Assembly (NCBI GenBank): GCA_028753945.1
Contig: JAPNXP010000006.1
Coordinates: 3,720,001 to 3,784,000, forward strand
Reading direction: 5' to 3'
DNA: 64,000 nucleotides
DNA from: Hexactinellida sp. DTS-2022
Taxonomy: Eukaryota > Porifera > Hexactinellida
The translations under genes and the position numbers were made by a program. Below, one piece after another: positions 62,101 through 64,000 of this stretch (position 1 is its first letter; the number at the start of each line of letters is the position of its first letter). Under the pieces are notes generated by a model. The model saw nothing but the letters and a program-made list of their open reading frames with translations. It was not told the origin of the DNA and ran no database searches.

Positions 62101-64000
62101 CATCATTTAAGTTACTTTCCAACACTGGTACAATAATATATTGCTATACAGTAGATGTCGGATATAAGCACACCGGTTATAAGACGACGTGCTTATAACC
62201 GGCATCAACTGTATATTAGCAAATTATTTTCAGTCCCCAAGCGAGCATTTGTTATTAATGTTCCTATAACAGCAACTTTGCCTAATAGCAAGCAAATTTA
62301 ATGCAAGATCTTACGAGAATATAAATTTTTAATGTACCTAATTATTTATTGTCTATTGAAAAGAAACGAGACCGAAGGGCTCATTTAATGCAAATACGAC
62401 TTGCTATTACAATAACACAGTATTCAGACATACCTGATACCATAACTGGAACCTGTCTGTACCCCATTGAGAACAGTCTGTTGATAGCAAACAGAGCTGC
62501 CTTGGCGTTGGCAGTATCGAATATAGTTTCTACGAAGAGAATATCAGATCCTCCGTCCAACAGGCCGCTAGCCTGAGTGGAATATCCCTCCACCAACTCG
62601 TCAAACGTTATGTTGCGGTACTCGGGATTCTCAACTGGGGGAATGGATGTATAAAATATTGATAGTAAATAACCTCGTTAGTAAGAACACGGTTTATACG
62701 AATTCAGGTAAATGCCCAAAAAACAACTACAGTTAGGTTCTTTTATTATGAACGTTCAAGGGACCAAAAATTGTGTTCATAATAGAGAGACTTCATAATA
62801 AGCGAACTCAAATTTAATACAAACCCTATATAAGTTGTTAAATTGGGACCATAGGGCTTGTCAGAATAAAAAATCTTCATATTAAGCAGACGAAATCTTG
62901 TTCATAATAAGCAGACCTGACTGTATTTCTATATCCATAATAGTCCATGTTCTCTAATACAGTCGATTCCGCTTAATAGAGCCATCTCGGGACCAGGTAG
63001 TTTTGACTCGATTAAGCGGATAACTCTATTAACCGAAATATTATATCCAAACTATCATTCCGTCCTATAAATCCTGTGAAAATTTGACCCGATTAAGCAG
63101 ATAATCTATTAACCGGTGGCTCTATTAAGCGGAGTCGACTGTATTTCACGTTCTCTAATAGTTCACTTTGGCCCATTTTCCCCCACTAGTAGCTATTAGA
63201 GAACATATACTATTACCTATTACCAGTGGCGGATTCTTTAAAAAATTCTGGGGGGGGGGCAAAATTGAACTTATCAGAGCTACTTTTTTATTCCATTATA
63301 GAATATACTACACAGTACAGTCGAAATCGGGTTTTTTTGCCCCCCAAAATGCACGACAAAAGGAGGCAAAAAAACCCAATAAGCAAAAAAACCCGATGGA
63401 AAACACATTAAGATATCTCATTTTTGCACGACAAAAGGAGGCAAAAAAACCCAATAAGCAAAAAAACCCGTGGCAAAAAAACCCGATTTCGACTGTACAC
63501 ATACTAAAACTACAATTTGTCCAGCTAGCTAATACGTGTTCACCCTATTAGAATTTCCAATAAATTATAATATCTTTCTTGTTTACAAATTAATTTCATT
63601 TATTCTAATGTTGAAAAACTGGGGGGGCAATTGCCCCCCCCCAGGAATCCGCCGTTGCCTATTACACTATTAGAGAGAACAGAGTGTATGTACCACTGCA
63701 CCATTACCTGAGGGAGAGACAGAGAGTGTCCTGTTCGTGGGCCCCATAGCGCCCGCTACGAATCTCGGCACTCCTGTCTGTCTGCTGACGTCATAGCAAG
63801 CCTCCAGTGCAATAGCTGCTGCTGTCTTGTTAATCTCGTATGTGAAGTGTTGTGTCTCGTAATCAGACTGGGATATGGTGGTGCCGTTAAACGTGTTGGT
63901 CTCTATGAGCTCAGCGCCCGCTTCGAGATACCCTGAGAGAGGAATGGACTATGGATATTGGGATTATTTTGATAGTCATACCAAAATCCATAATATAAAT
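28773..64000 (-). CDS. MTR: Cobalamin-dependent methionine synthase, gene-level entry, 5' end beyond right edge
   Basis: Transfers a methyl group from 5-methyltetrahydrofolate through cobalamin to homocysteine, giving methionine and tetrahydrofolate in the cytosol. Ten exons: 63932-63708, 62634-62434, 61073-60867, 60438-59929, 59469-58909, 58348-58160, 57776-57441, 57127-56892, 56514-55859 and 29172-28773. Every junction is GT/AG and the summed lengths keep frame. Modules are in order: homocysteine domain with zinc cysteines ([16 protein letters not shown]), pterin domain ([28 protein letters not shown]), cobalamin domain ([11 protein letters not shown]) and the reactivation domain (RPAPGYP). 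Only the first 90 or so residues are missing. The last intron is about 26.7 kb and encloses seven glycosyltransferase genes. No inactivating change seen. Confidence 0.95.
29201..29383 (+). mobile_element. hAT-like MITE of the GGAGCG family, next to the MTR last-exon acceptor
   Basis: CAGTGTGTTATACAG left end; right end GGATAATTCCTTG. The flanking octamers GTGCAAGG and GTGCAAGT match 7 of 8, supporting hAT-type target duplication. Interior identical in plan to 2054-2235. Confidence 0.87.
29384..29830. other. Intron spacer downstream of glycosyltransferase A
   Basis: AT-rich, no recognised repeat. Probably includes the 3' UTR of gene A on the minus strand. Confidence 0.45.
29831..31747 (-). 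CDS. B4GALNT: PA14 + B4GALNT3/4-like glycosyltransferase A
   Basis: 638 residues, single exon (630 if the second ATG at 31723, MKHRILLRK, is used, which aligns better with paralogues). Type II Golgi design: short basic tail, one hydrophobic anchor ([17 protein letters not shown]), a stem, a PA14 domain from about 100 to 250 ([25 protein letters not shown]), and a chondroitin-GalNAc-transferase type catalytic domain. Catalytic landmarks are the [12 protein letters not shown] strand with the CDL metal-site position, and [19 protein letters not shown]. By family, such enzymes transfer GalNAc in beta-1,4 linkage to GlcNAc on glycoproteins. Its PA14 half is diverged from B, D and E, yet the final 200 residues are almost identical to E. 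It lies inside the last MTR intron on the same strand as MTR. Confidence 0.9.
   Translation of the reverse strand: MLSIQANSMKHRILLRKFTVLLFILFGIEVLLLCVKPFFYRFSNIEIIENVLTNIDYLHTEVVVIKFTKEQIQSQNVISQIEDDTPIKSNGLSVYIWMEVCTSQLAMLKAYPGFPLYPDRQTSAFSLNIQYNFTSFGLRIFGFLVPDSTGQYQFKIATNNISDSELWLSSGKSQKEMKLIAKTDSSLNIEVPLVFQESSILFLESGVPYSIEILYLSSEGIDGLTIYWRGPEDKYYGIIDQRFLGHYPINIVGKFKHLKSHFTQYDTNPMNDPREKIPLLNPLPLDLYPTIFPECNNITYQLYPKEIETYAGLWSLFEDEVFLPNSSADQSVLYGAPPMNNEEARDLVKSFLFTIQNNDYKFKDFTLLNLEKSVSYVRESKYILEGKVRLNYSPRQSYMLFQTIHVENGSFCSPKIAPNLTAFVHIVIIVKDQRRWIRYFIENVNKIYEQTNDGQFGVIIVDFNSKDLNVDQLMKHTLKLRHYKYIPMDGPFNKVRGQNMAISSVLNPNDIIFTCDLQLNIPINMIDSIRKHTTQGITVYTPLLRRLNCGVIAFDGPGMWEVFGYGLVSMFKSDWDAIGGMSVEFGEKWGGEDWDLVDRVLRIGYHIHRLRLPSLVHFHHLREGAWYIEYQPQALLEN
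31748..31953. other. Upstream region of glycosyltransferase A
   Basis: AT-rich; a ttaattaatgcattaattaat palindrome lies near 31800. No TATA element assigned. Confidence 0.4.
31954..32203. mobile_element. Palindromic P1-type element
   Basis: About 250 bp that folds on itself. GTGGACTCTTGTCAATACG at the left faces CGTATTAACGAGAGTCGAC at the right. The inner arms (gcctatacaaatgcatttaa, atttcggataaacgaa) repeat inverted around 32095. Confidence 0.75.
32212..32390. mobile_element. P2-family MITE
   Basis: ACAGTCAACTCTGGTTTAAC at the left and GGGAGTTCACTATA at the right. Interior repeats gttataagcggataa and the atttagtgctctg centre seen in the 51052 copy. Confidence 0.78.
32391..33151. other. Intron spacer, no recognised element
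   Basis: AT-rich; includes an A9 run and low-complexity ttaaat words near 32510-32570. No ORF or repeat family supported. Confidence 0.45.
33152..33653. mobile_element. Fold-back element with long inverted arms and TTTTGAGGCGC motifs
   Basis: About 500 bp. The left arm, from GTAGAACAACTGTTGTATCG, reappears inverted at 33505-33653 over roughly 140 bp with few changes. TTTTGAGGCGC or its complement occurs five times, and a third partial arm copy (ccatggatgcgctat) lies inside at 33351-33397. Confidence 0.82.
33961..34145. mobile_element. P1-family MITE, full-length
   Basis: TA-flanked, CAGTAGAACCTCGTTAGTAC left and GTATTAACGAGGTTCCACTG right, with repeated ttaatacgaa and ccggataa cores. Confidence 0.85.
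34146..35037. repeat. 3' flank of glycosyltransferase B, duplicated after gene D
   Basis: From about 34570 the sequence matches 41385-41841 (ccatccatg, cgatatcggt, gggccgcacattatcttctt, ttaggtgtcacaaaaaatatt), so the duplication reaches about 470 bp past the stop codon. A simple (AACG)n tract lies at 34520-34572. Confidence 0.7.
35038..36853 (-). pseudogene. B4GALNT: PA14 + B4GALNT3/4-like glycosyltransferase B, frameshifted
   Basis: Intact except for one lesion: the block gatctacgttcaaatc of genes D and E reads with an extra base near 35525. From [10 protein letters not shown] the first frame covers the anchor (about 10-28), stem, PA14 domain (80-225) and the start of the catalytic domain, then ends after 467 codons at 35450. 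The second frame (35511-35038) encodes the remaining catalytic part, including [12 protein letters not shown] and KWGGEDWDL. Without read-through the protein would lack the metal-binding and GGED motifs. The rest of the sequence is almost the same as D and E, so the lesion is recent or an assembly error. The PA14 part is nearly identical to D and E; the stem matches E and the anchor matches D. Confidence 0.85.
37876..38032. mobile_element. GGGCCGTTCAAA-type TIR element
   Basis: Left taaggggcagtccaaaatg, right aatgtttgaacggcccttag, inverted to each other, with ccacataatg and gtgtcgcacat inside. The orthologous insertion is at 48545-48702, so it predates the pair duplication. Confidence 0.7.
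38061..38233. mobile_element. TIR element with CAGTCAAATTCGC ends (P7)
   Basis: TA-rich flanks; left CAGTCAAATTCGCTTAAATA, right AATTAAACGGAGTTGACTG. Orthologous copy at 48732-48927. It lies 76 bp before the C start codon, so it may supply promoter sequence. Confidence 0.72.
38309..40114 (+). CDS. B4GALNT: PA14 + B4GALNT3/4-like glycosyltransferase C
   Basis: 601 residues, single exon. Basic tail MKSKSIYKK, anchor [16 protein letters not shown]14 domain (about 65-215: [45 protein letters not shown]), linker, and a GT catalytic domain from about 395 ([22 protein letters not shown]). The metal-site strand reads [12 protein letters not shown]. The otherwise invariant WGGED reads WGRED ([15 protein letters not shown]), a change of the second glycine to arginine shared only with F. 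C/F therefore form their own subgroup. The ORF is intact. It is head-to-head with B, and the whole pair is duplicated as E/F. Whether the variant is still catalytic cannot be said from sequence. Confidence 0.9.
   Translation: MKSKSIYKKLLIFTVILLIFGVLRESIKSAGNREVSAEIENIYITSIRKQFPDFKLKKQNVNGLTVYMWREVWTNSMEHFKASPGFPLFPDINYVTNDLRIRIQKQAIGVRIFGYILPYKTDKFQFKIEANDAQTTEVWLSPDQNPNNMTRMERDMTNVNISKEFSTYETTKIALTKKKMYYIEIVHATYKVTENITIYWRVNRGYEIIEKEHLFQYPTDIIGNPKKLPSHFTSLQTKRTTDPREQIPFLQPLLQEIVSDVFPNCSSQAPQLKPQYVSHFEGTGMVKEIQVFISNSGIDNPNLLLEGPALDEEEATRIEQSFFSHFQKKSRAITKFELLNLEKIESEVIGNYYLLEAKVSIHNTPLKKFLLSQMIQTEGETFCLSTAIPNEVAFIHIVVIVHNQSRWLQHFIDNINKIYEQTNDQLFSVIIVDFNSKDLDTISVVKRSLKIKFEYIYIESADFNKVMGQHIALQRVIDRNDIIFHCDLHLNLPIVILDAIRKHTLQGYAVFSPMVKRLEGGSVFLDGNGWWDTLGYRLVSMYKTDWLVIGGMNKEYGFKWGREDLDLVDRLFTVGYHINRLRLPGLIHYHHPRDGKWYHAD
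40115..40551. other. 3' flank of glycosyltransferase C
   Basis: The first 75 bp or so duplicate the 3' flank of F at 50808. The rest is AT-rich with gtgttcacttt words at 40320-40480 that may be a worn MITE. Confidence 0.45.
40552..41367. mobile_element. Element Y, with inverted arms
   Basis: About 800 bp. The left arm (40552-40780, starting CCATGGCCTACTATAATACG) is repeated inverted at 41137-41367. The middle has tagcatgtggttgctttaga and ttagtattcctgttataaaa. It lacks the Helitron found in the copy at 19138-20302. Confidence 0.75.
41842..43656 (-). CDS. B4GALNT: PA14 + B4GALNT3/4-like glycosyltransferase D
   Basis: 604 residues from [10 protein letters not shown], single exon; upstream in-frame codons lack an ATG shared by the paralogues. 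Anchor about 10-28, stem with N-glycosylation sequons (NNS, NLT), PA14 domain about 80-225 ([35 protein letters not shown]), linker, catalytic domain about 395-600. IIFTCD ends at D490 and KWGGEDWD spans 562-569. All motifs that are lost in B are intact here. By family a Golgi beta-1,4-GalNAc transferase acting on GlcNAc-terminated glycans; acceptor not predictable. The 5' flank up to about 43985 matches that of B, but the divergent partner gene is missing and is replaced by unrelated sequence and an element Y fragment. Confidence 0.92.
   Translation of the reverse strand: MKYWTRWRKLVYLFVLISGVELVIYYYNTYGDFSPENLISNTDKSSSQIVESNNSFQKPVPQKFTTLNVENPILNLTIRDGLSIYTWKGLCIDQLDQLKAFPGFPFYPDIESSINSLNIQLDDESFGLRIFGYIIPDTFGNYQFKIDAQNSEIWLSTDVDPKNMKFITKTDTPSDLITLQANEPYYIEIITASSIKMASLSVSWHTPNGNDYEEITQLFLAHFPSNELDNLQNLPAHETQFQQNMLKDPREKFPLLNPLPSEMYPIIPDCSQDTDQLTPNEIVALEGVQHVHETEIILSPNIDEHPLYEAPAMNNEEVINILQSFNSFIENDSEKIKDFTPINLEKSFSEVREDQYLLEGIVTLDTSPNETFLLSQNIHVENGTVCIPNITRNLTAFVHIVIIVKNLRRWISYFLENVNKIYEQTNDEQFGVIIVDFNSKDLNVDQLLNHTLKLRHYKCIPMDGPFNKVRGQNMAISSVLNPNDIIFTCDLQLNIPINMIDSIRKHTTQGISVYTPLLRRLDCGVVAFDGAGMWEGVGYGLVSMFKSDWDAIGGMSVEFGEKWGGEDWDLVDRVLRIGYHIHRLRLPALVHYYHLKEGAWYVGA
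43697..43711 (-). promoter_or_regulatory. TATA-like tract before glycosyltransferase D
   Basis: TGTATATATATACAT on the minus strand, about 40-55 bp upstream of the ATG at 43656. The equivalent tract precedes B at about 36895. Low-complexity TA tracts are common here, so this is tentative. Confidence 0.35.
43712..44632. other. Spacer upstream of D: duplicated flank then unique DNA
   Basis: Up to about 43985 it matches the B upstream region. After that comes unique sequence with loose repeats of aaattgcc and attatgcatattgcc words (44010-44170) and no supported gene. Confidence 0.5.
44633..44975 (-). mobile_element. Partial copy of element Y
   Basis: Matches the middle and right arm of 40552-41367 (ttttagcatgtggttgctt, gtgatttactagcctttgga, ggcgcctaaacagctt, ggttgattaccccatata). 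The other arm is absent. Confidence 0.7.
44976..45664. other. 3' spacer of glycosyltransferase E
   Basis: From 45480 to 45664 it is homologous to the 3' flanks of B and D (gaccatatacctagctattc). The rest is unassigned. Confidence 0.45.
45665..47479 (-). CDS. B4GALNT: PA14 + B4GALNT3/4-like glycosyltransferase E
   Basis: 604 residues from [10 protein letters not shown], single exon; the frame is open further upstream but the aligned ATG is at 47479. Same plan as D: anchor about 10-28, PA14 about 80-225, catalytic domain about 395-600, with [12 protein letters not shown] intact. The GGED motif is kept ([22 protein letters not shown]), although the usual tryptophan after GGED is serine, a change unique to this copy. 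The PA14 region is nearly identical to B and D, whereas the part from LRRLNCG to the GGED motif (GMWEVFG) follows A instead. It is head-to-head with F, repeating the B/C arrangement. No lesion. Confidence 0.91.
   Translation of the reverse strand: MKYPTRWRKLVCIFILISVVELVTYYYNTYDDFYPEIIISTTDISSSQIVESNSSFEHTVPEIFTSLNVKTPKLNLTIRDGLSIYTWKGLCIDQLDQLKAFPGFPLYPDIESSINSLNIQLDDESFGLRIFGYIIPDTFGNYQFKIDAQNSEIWLSTDVDPKNMKFITKTDTPSDLITLQANEPYYIEIITASSIKMASLSVSWHTPNGNEYEEITQLFLAHFPSNELDNLQNLPAHETQFQQNMLKDPREKFPLLNPLPSEMYPIIPNCSQDTDQLTPNEIVAMNGILHVHETEIILSPNSDEHPLYEAPAMNNEEVINILQSFNSFIENDSEKIKDFTPINLEKSFSEVREDQYLLEGIVTLHKLPNETFLLSQNIHVENGTVCIPKITRNLTAFVHIVIIVKDLRRWISYFLENVNKIYERTNDEQFGVIIVDFSSEDLNVDQLMKHTLKLRHYKYIPMDGPFNKVRGQNMAISSVLNPNDIIFTCDLQLNIPINMIDSIRKHTTQGISVYTPLLRRLNCGILSFDGPGMWEVFGFGLVSMFKSDWDAIGGMSVEFGEKWGGEDSDLLDRVLRIGYHLHRLRLPALVHYYHLREGAWYVGT
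48545..48702. mobile_element. GGGCCGTTCAAA-type TIR element (E/F copy)
   Basis: Orthologous to 37876-38032: aggggccgtttcaaatgcc left and cgtttgttcggcccttaagg right. Confidence 0.68.
48732..48927. mobile_element. P7 TIR element (E/F copy)
   Basis: CAGTCAAATTCGCTTAAATA left and AATTAAACGGAGTTGACTG right, TA-flanked. About 20 bp longer than the copy at 38061 because of an internal insertion (ataaaataagattttaattac). Confidence 0.72.
49004..50807 (+). pseudogene. B4GALNT: PA14 + B4GALNT3/4-like glycosyltransferase F, frameshifted
   Basis: Close duplicate of C. From the ATG at 49004 (MKSKSIYKK) the frame runs through the anchor and most of the PA14 domain to about 49405, where aaaccacagagg of gene C is aaaccagagg, two bases shorter. 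The first frame then stops at 49429. From 49398 the second frame carries the rest to 50807, including the catalytic domain with [12 protein letters not shown] and the variant [15 protein letters not shown]. No other stop is present. As it stands, only a 142-residue fragment would be made from the normal start. A second ATG-led frame of 469 residues contains the whole catalytic domain but no membrane anchor. A recent lesion or an assembly error is equally possible. Confidence 0.85.
50808..51051. other. 3' flank of glycosyltransferase F
   Basis: Begins with about 75 bp shared with C, then AT-rich sequence with a worn P1 fragment (agtagattctagttaatatg) near 50970. Confidence 0.45.
51052..51190. 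mobile_element. P2-family MITE
   Basis: GTGTACTCTCGTTATAAACG left and TTATAACGGGAGTTCACTG right, TA at the right. Interior gttataagcgg and atttagtgctctggg as in the 32212 copy. Confidence 0.8.
51191..51544. other. Intron spacer
   Basis: Holds a P1-like relic (tttcgccttatccttgttgg) at 51247-51290. Otherwise AT-rich with nothing recognised. Confidence 0.45.
51545..51706. mobile_element. GGTGTAACTC element with about 25-bp inverted ends
   Basis: Left TTTTTAAGGTTGAGACCTTG; right, on the other strand, TTTTTTAAGGCCGATCTTGG. Between them cagagaccttggtgtaactc is repeated about three times. Truncated relative at 2410-2515. Confidence 0.7.
51707..53071. other. Intron spacer upstream of glycosyltransferase G
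   Basis: 1.36 kb of AT-rich DNA. Short open frames here (for example 51941-52171) show no domain, no conservation with other copies and no start context, so no gene is called. A (TA)n tract lies at 52223-52240. Confidence 0.5.
53072..54931 (+). CDS. B4GALNT: PA14 + B4GALNT3/4-like glycosyltransferase G
   Basis: 619 residues from the ATG at 53072, single exon. A later ATG at 53114 ([19 protein letters not shown]) aligns with the paralogues and may be the true start, giving 605 residues. Anchor [18 protein letters not shown]14 domain (about 85-235: [36 protein letters not shown]), catalytic domain from about 410 ([22 protein letters not shown]). The metal-site strand is [12 protein letters not shown]. 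The GGED motif reads [18 protein letters not shown]: the tryptophan and first glycine are replaced by histidine-alanine but GED is kept. The most diverged member; no lesion. It lies at the 5' end of the array relative to MTR transcription and 0.9 kb from the MTR penultimate exon. Confidence 0.9.
   Translation: MLKYLNFQRRFQTKMRYKRIVKLLSILILFLIGTMFLHQSWKVSILGSELFPSDNRLHWDSSLPDIEPELTLSEVINSIKSGLQVNLWNEVCANQLHILKTTPGFPMFPDKEFIANILDIQLGVSKIGLRIFGYILPKTSGMYQFKVETNNSGEIEVWVSTSHVTKKSVLVKKEISNVKSDKNYESAQVFLERQNYYYLELLYVTDEMVDRIVISWRLKGNEDFEILTNNYLAHYTGDREQTFYRSLVLHKANMPSTITKDPREQIPYLERLPLDKYVDFFPKCSEELNKLRPKEVERFEGRWKIQESKVYIKTFLHITENLYGGPVLEKREVDTVIKNFIRITKLVGKTFQEFNLINIEKLPTDGPELSYLLEARINLVGQPTQNYLLSQYINYADLSYCLPTVSPNPTAFINIIIPVKDQNRWLRYFLNNINEIYKQTNDQNFGVTVVDFSSKNINMYEEIQSTLLIEHYNYIQIQSKDFNKVVGINVAFQSILNRNDIIFTCDLHLELPMYTLHAIRTHTIQGQSVFSPLVKRLDCGIWDFEGSGWWDQLGYGLVSMYKSDWLVIGDMSNEFGMRHAGEDWDLVDRVIRAGYHMNRYRMPGLVHYEHPRDGKWYHG
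55056..55212. mobile_element. TIR element with GTGGAGTTCGC ends (P6)
   Basis: Left TGTGGAGTTCGCTTAATGG, right AATAAAGCAAACTCCACTG followed by TA. Interior repeats gttgctaatagggg three times. Confidence 0.72.
55213..55613. other. Intron spacer, no recognised element
   Basis: AT-rich DNA between two MITEs in the large MTR intron. Nothing supported. Confidence 0.45.
55614..55785. mobile_element. P1-family MITE, full-length
   Basis: TA-flanked. CAGTAGAACCTCGTTAGTAC at the left, TACTAACGATGTTCTACTG at the right, and tandem ttaatacgaa and ttccggttaatac cores. The right end lies 73 bp inside the donor of the MTR penultimate exon. Confidence 0.87.
55859..56514 (-). CDS. MTR: MTR penultimate exon (end of cobalamin region, reactivation domain)
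   Basis: Acceptor TTCCCAG at 56515, opening [19 protein letters not shown]. Contains [26 protein letters not shown] and [26 protein letters not shown], core of the activation domain, ending KALADR at donor GATAG|GTAAGT (55858), phase 2. The following intron is the 26.7-kb one. Confidence 0.95.
56757..56876 (-). mobile_element. Truncated hAT-like MITE of the GGAGCG family in an MTR intron
   Basis: Matches the family from gcgcgaaaaa to CTGTATAATACACTG; the other end is lost. The intact end is about 15 bp inside the donor of the exon ending at 56892. Confidence 0.8.
56892..57127 (-). CDS. MTR: MTR exon (cobalamin-binding domain, second half)
   Basis: Opens after CTGTAG with [20 protein letters not shown], then [20 protein letters not shown] and [15 protein letters not shown]. 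Donor GACGAG|GTTTGT at 56891, phase 0: GTTTGT is a weaker donor than the others but joins in frame to [10 protein letters not shown]. Confidence 0.93.
57128..57440 (-). other. MTR intron, 313 bp
   Basis: AT-rich, with a worn MITE end (tacagtggcatttcgattaac) at about 57363-57395. Nothing else. Confidence 0.5.
57441..57776 (-). CDS. MTR: MTR exon (helical cap and cobalamin-binding site)
   Basis: Acceptor TGCTAG at 57777. Encodes [39 protein letters not shown] and the B12 signature [18 protein letters not shown] with the cobalt-ligand histidine, then [12 protein letters not shown]. Donor ATTG|GTAAG, phase 1. Confidence 0.96.
57905..58050. mobile_element. P1-family MITE, right end lost
   Basis: CTGTAGAACCTCGTTAGTAC at the left, with agtcccttcaaa and cggataatgtgaacgcattt as in full copies. 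The terminal repeat at the right is missing. Confidence 0.7.
58160..58348 (-). CDS. MTR: MTR exon (linker before the cobalamin cap)
   Basis: Acceptor AACTAG at 58349. Encodes [20 protein letters not shown], the [20 protein letters not shown] segment and IIEGPLMRG. Donor AGAG|GTATT at 58159, phase 1. Confidence 0.92.
58470..58850. mobile_element. P2-type MITE sequence, rearranged, in an MTR intron
   Basis: Many copies of the P2 core (gttataacgaa, ataagcgg, cccgttataac) in both orientations: actcccgttataacgata near 58472 and tcaactcccgttataacc near 58615. Probably two nested or tandem copies; ends not resolved. Confidence 0.6.
58909..59469 (-). CDS. MTR: MTR exon (pterin-binding domain)
   Basis: Acceptor TATACAG at 59470. 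Encodes [74 protein letters not shown] and [18 protein letters not shown]. Donor CTCAAG|GTTAGA, phase 1. Confidence 0.95.
59481..59740 (+). mobile_element. 5' part of a Helitron-like element in an MTR intron
   Basis: tagatagatattaataaac, tgttgtttgtttgtttgt and attaaagtgatagggaaata match element 1 at 17933. The palindromic 3' end is not present. Limits approximate. Confidence 0.6.
59769..59910. mobile_element. P1-family MITE in an MTR intron
   Basis: Left CAGTAGAACCTCGTTAGTAC, right GTACTAACGAGGTTCTACT, TA-flanked. The right end is about 19 bp inside the donor of the next exon. Confidence 0.85.
59929..60438 (-). CDS. MTR: MTR exon (zinc cysteines, start of pterin domain)
   Basis: Acceptor ACTTAG at 60439. 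[20 protein letters not shown] leads to [16 protein letters not shown], which carries two of the three zinc-binding cysteines, then [19 protein letters not shown] and [20 protein letters not shown]. Donor CACAAG|GTATG, phase 1. Confidence 0.96.
60483..60859. mobile_element. MITE cluster filling an MTR intron (P3 family and a CAGTAGACAC element)
   Basis: 60483 starts CAGTAGACACTTGTTAATC with gttccgattagtga repeats. From about 60640 P3 sequence (tgataaccggcata, ttcttataaccggtg, ttattaccgacatctacag) runs to 60859, about 6 bp from the donor of the exon ending at 60867. atatggcaaccgttttccag occurs twice, as in the 2236 copy. Confidence 0.7.
60867..61073 (-). CDS. MTR: MTR exon (homocysteine domain, first zinc cysteine)
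   Basis: No methionine in frame, found by similarity: acceptor CTTTAAG at 61074, then [37 protein letters not shown] with the first zinc cysteine, and [13 protein letters not shown]. Donor TTCG|GTAAGT, phase 1. Confidence 0.92.
61276..61376 (+). mobile_element. Helitron-like 5' fragment in an MTR intron
   Basis: After AAAA starts TCTATATTATTAAAACTCG, tgttgtttgtgtgtccggat and aaagtgatgggggaatagaa, the same 5' end as element 1. It is cut by the hAT-like MITE that follows. Confidence 0.7.
61377..61560 (-). mobile_element. hAT-like MITE of the GGAGCG family
   Basis: CAAGGAATTATCCAG to GTATAATACACTG, with cgcgagacgctcctttt. Lies in an MTR intron. Flanking octamers do not match. Confidence 0.82.
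61761..61847 (+). repeat. 29-bp tandem repeat, three copies
   Basis: Unit begins aatttgtcagcttatttgca and recurs three times with one or two changes, followed by a partial unit. In an MTR intron. Confidence 0.8.
62149..62211. mobile_element. Minimal 63-bp P3 palindromic element
   Basis: TA-flanked element almost entirely made of its two inverted ends: CAGTAGATGTCGGATATAAG against CAGTTGATGCCGGTTATAAG on the other strand. Confidence 0.85.
62362..62385 (+). mobile_element. 3' remnant of a Helitron-like element
   Basis: CGAGACCGAAGGGCTC is the 3' terminal motif of the elements at 17933-18491 and 19355-19978. The rest is missing. Confidence 0.5.
62434..62634 (-). CDS. MTR: MTR exon (homocysteine domain)
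   Basis: Acceptor CCCCCAG at 62635, opening [18 protein letters not shown], then [20 protein letters not shown] and VPVMVSG. Donor TATCAG|GTATG at 62433, phase 1. Confidence 0.95.
62730..62923. mobile_element. P4-family MITE, full-length
   Basis: CAGTTAGGTTCTTTTATTATG left and TTCATAATAAGCAGACCTGACTG right, TA-flanked at the right. Core attatgaac and ttcataataag in alternating orientation. A worn P1 fragment precedes it at about 62665-62710. Confidence 0.78.
62960..63141. mobile_element. TIR element with CAGTCGATTCCGC ends (P5)
   Basis: TA-flanked. Left CAGTCGATTCCGCTTAATAG, right TATTAAGCGGAGTCGACTG. Interior repeats gattaagcggataa and ctattaaccg. Confidence 0.85.
63224..63657. mobile_element. 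hAT-like element with 8-bp target duplication
   Basis: 434 bp: left CAGTGGCGGATTC, right GAATCCGCCGTTG (11 of 13 inverted match), flanked on both sides by CCTATTAC at 63216-63223 and 63658-63665. Sub-terminal G10 and C9 runs. Non-coding; a second MITE lies inside. Confidence 0.9.
63318..63495. mobile_element. TA-flanked MITE nested in the hAT-like element
   Basis: CAGTCGAAATCGGGTTTTTTT left, mirrored at the right by AAAAAAACCCGATTTCGACTG, with TA on both sides. It contains two direct copies of a block starting tgcacgacaaaaggaggc. Confidence 0.85.
63708..63932 (-). CDS. MTR: MTR first visible exon (homocysteine domain)
   Basis: Acceptor CTCTCAG at 63933, opening [18 protein letters not shown], then [21 protein letters not shown]. 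Donor TCAG|GTAATG at 63707, phase 1. Upstream exons with the N-terminus are beyond the right edge. Confidence 0.94.

Noticed and set aside
63168-63551. ORF of 127 codons rich in Lys, Asn and Gln
   Set aside because: Lies across a hAT-like element and its nested MITE; the peptide comes from direct repeats.
1-64000. Autonomous transposase, reverse transcriptase or viral genes
   Set aside because: No DDE, helicase, integrase, polymerase or capsid-like protein was seen in the longer open frames on either strand; all mobile elements here are non-coding.
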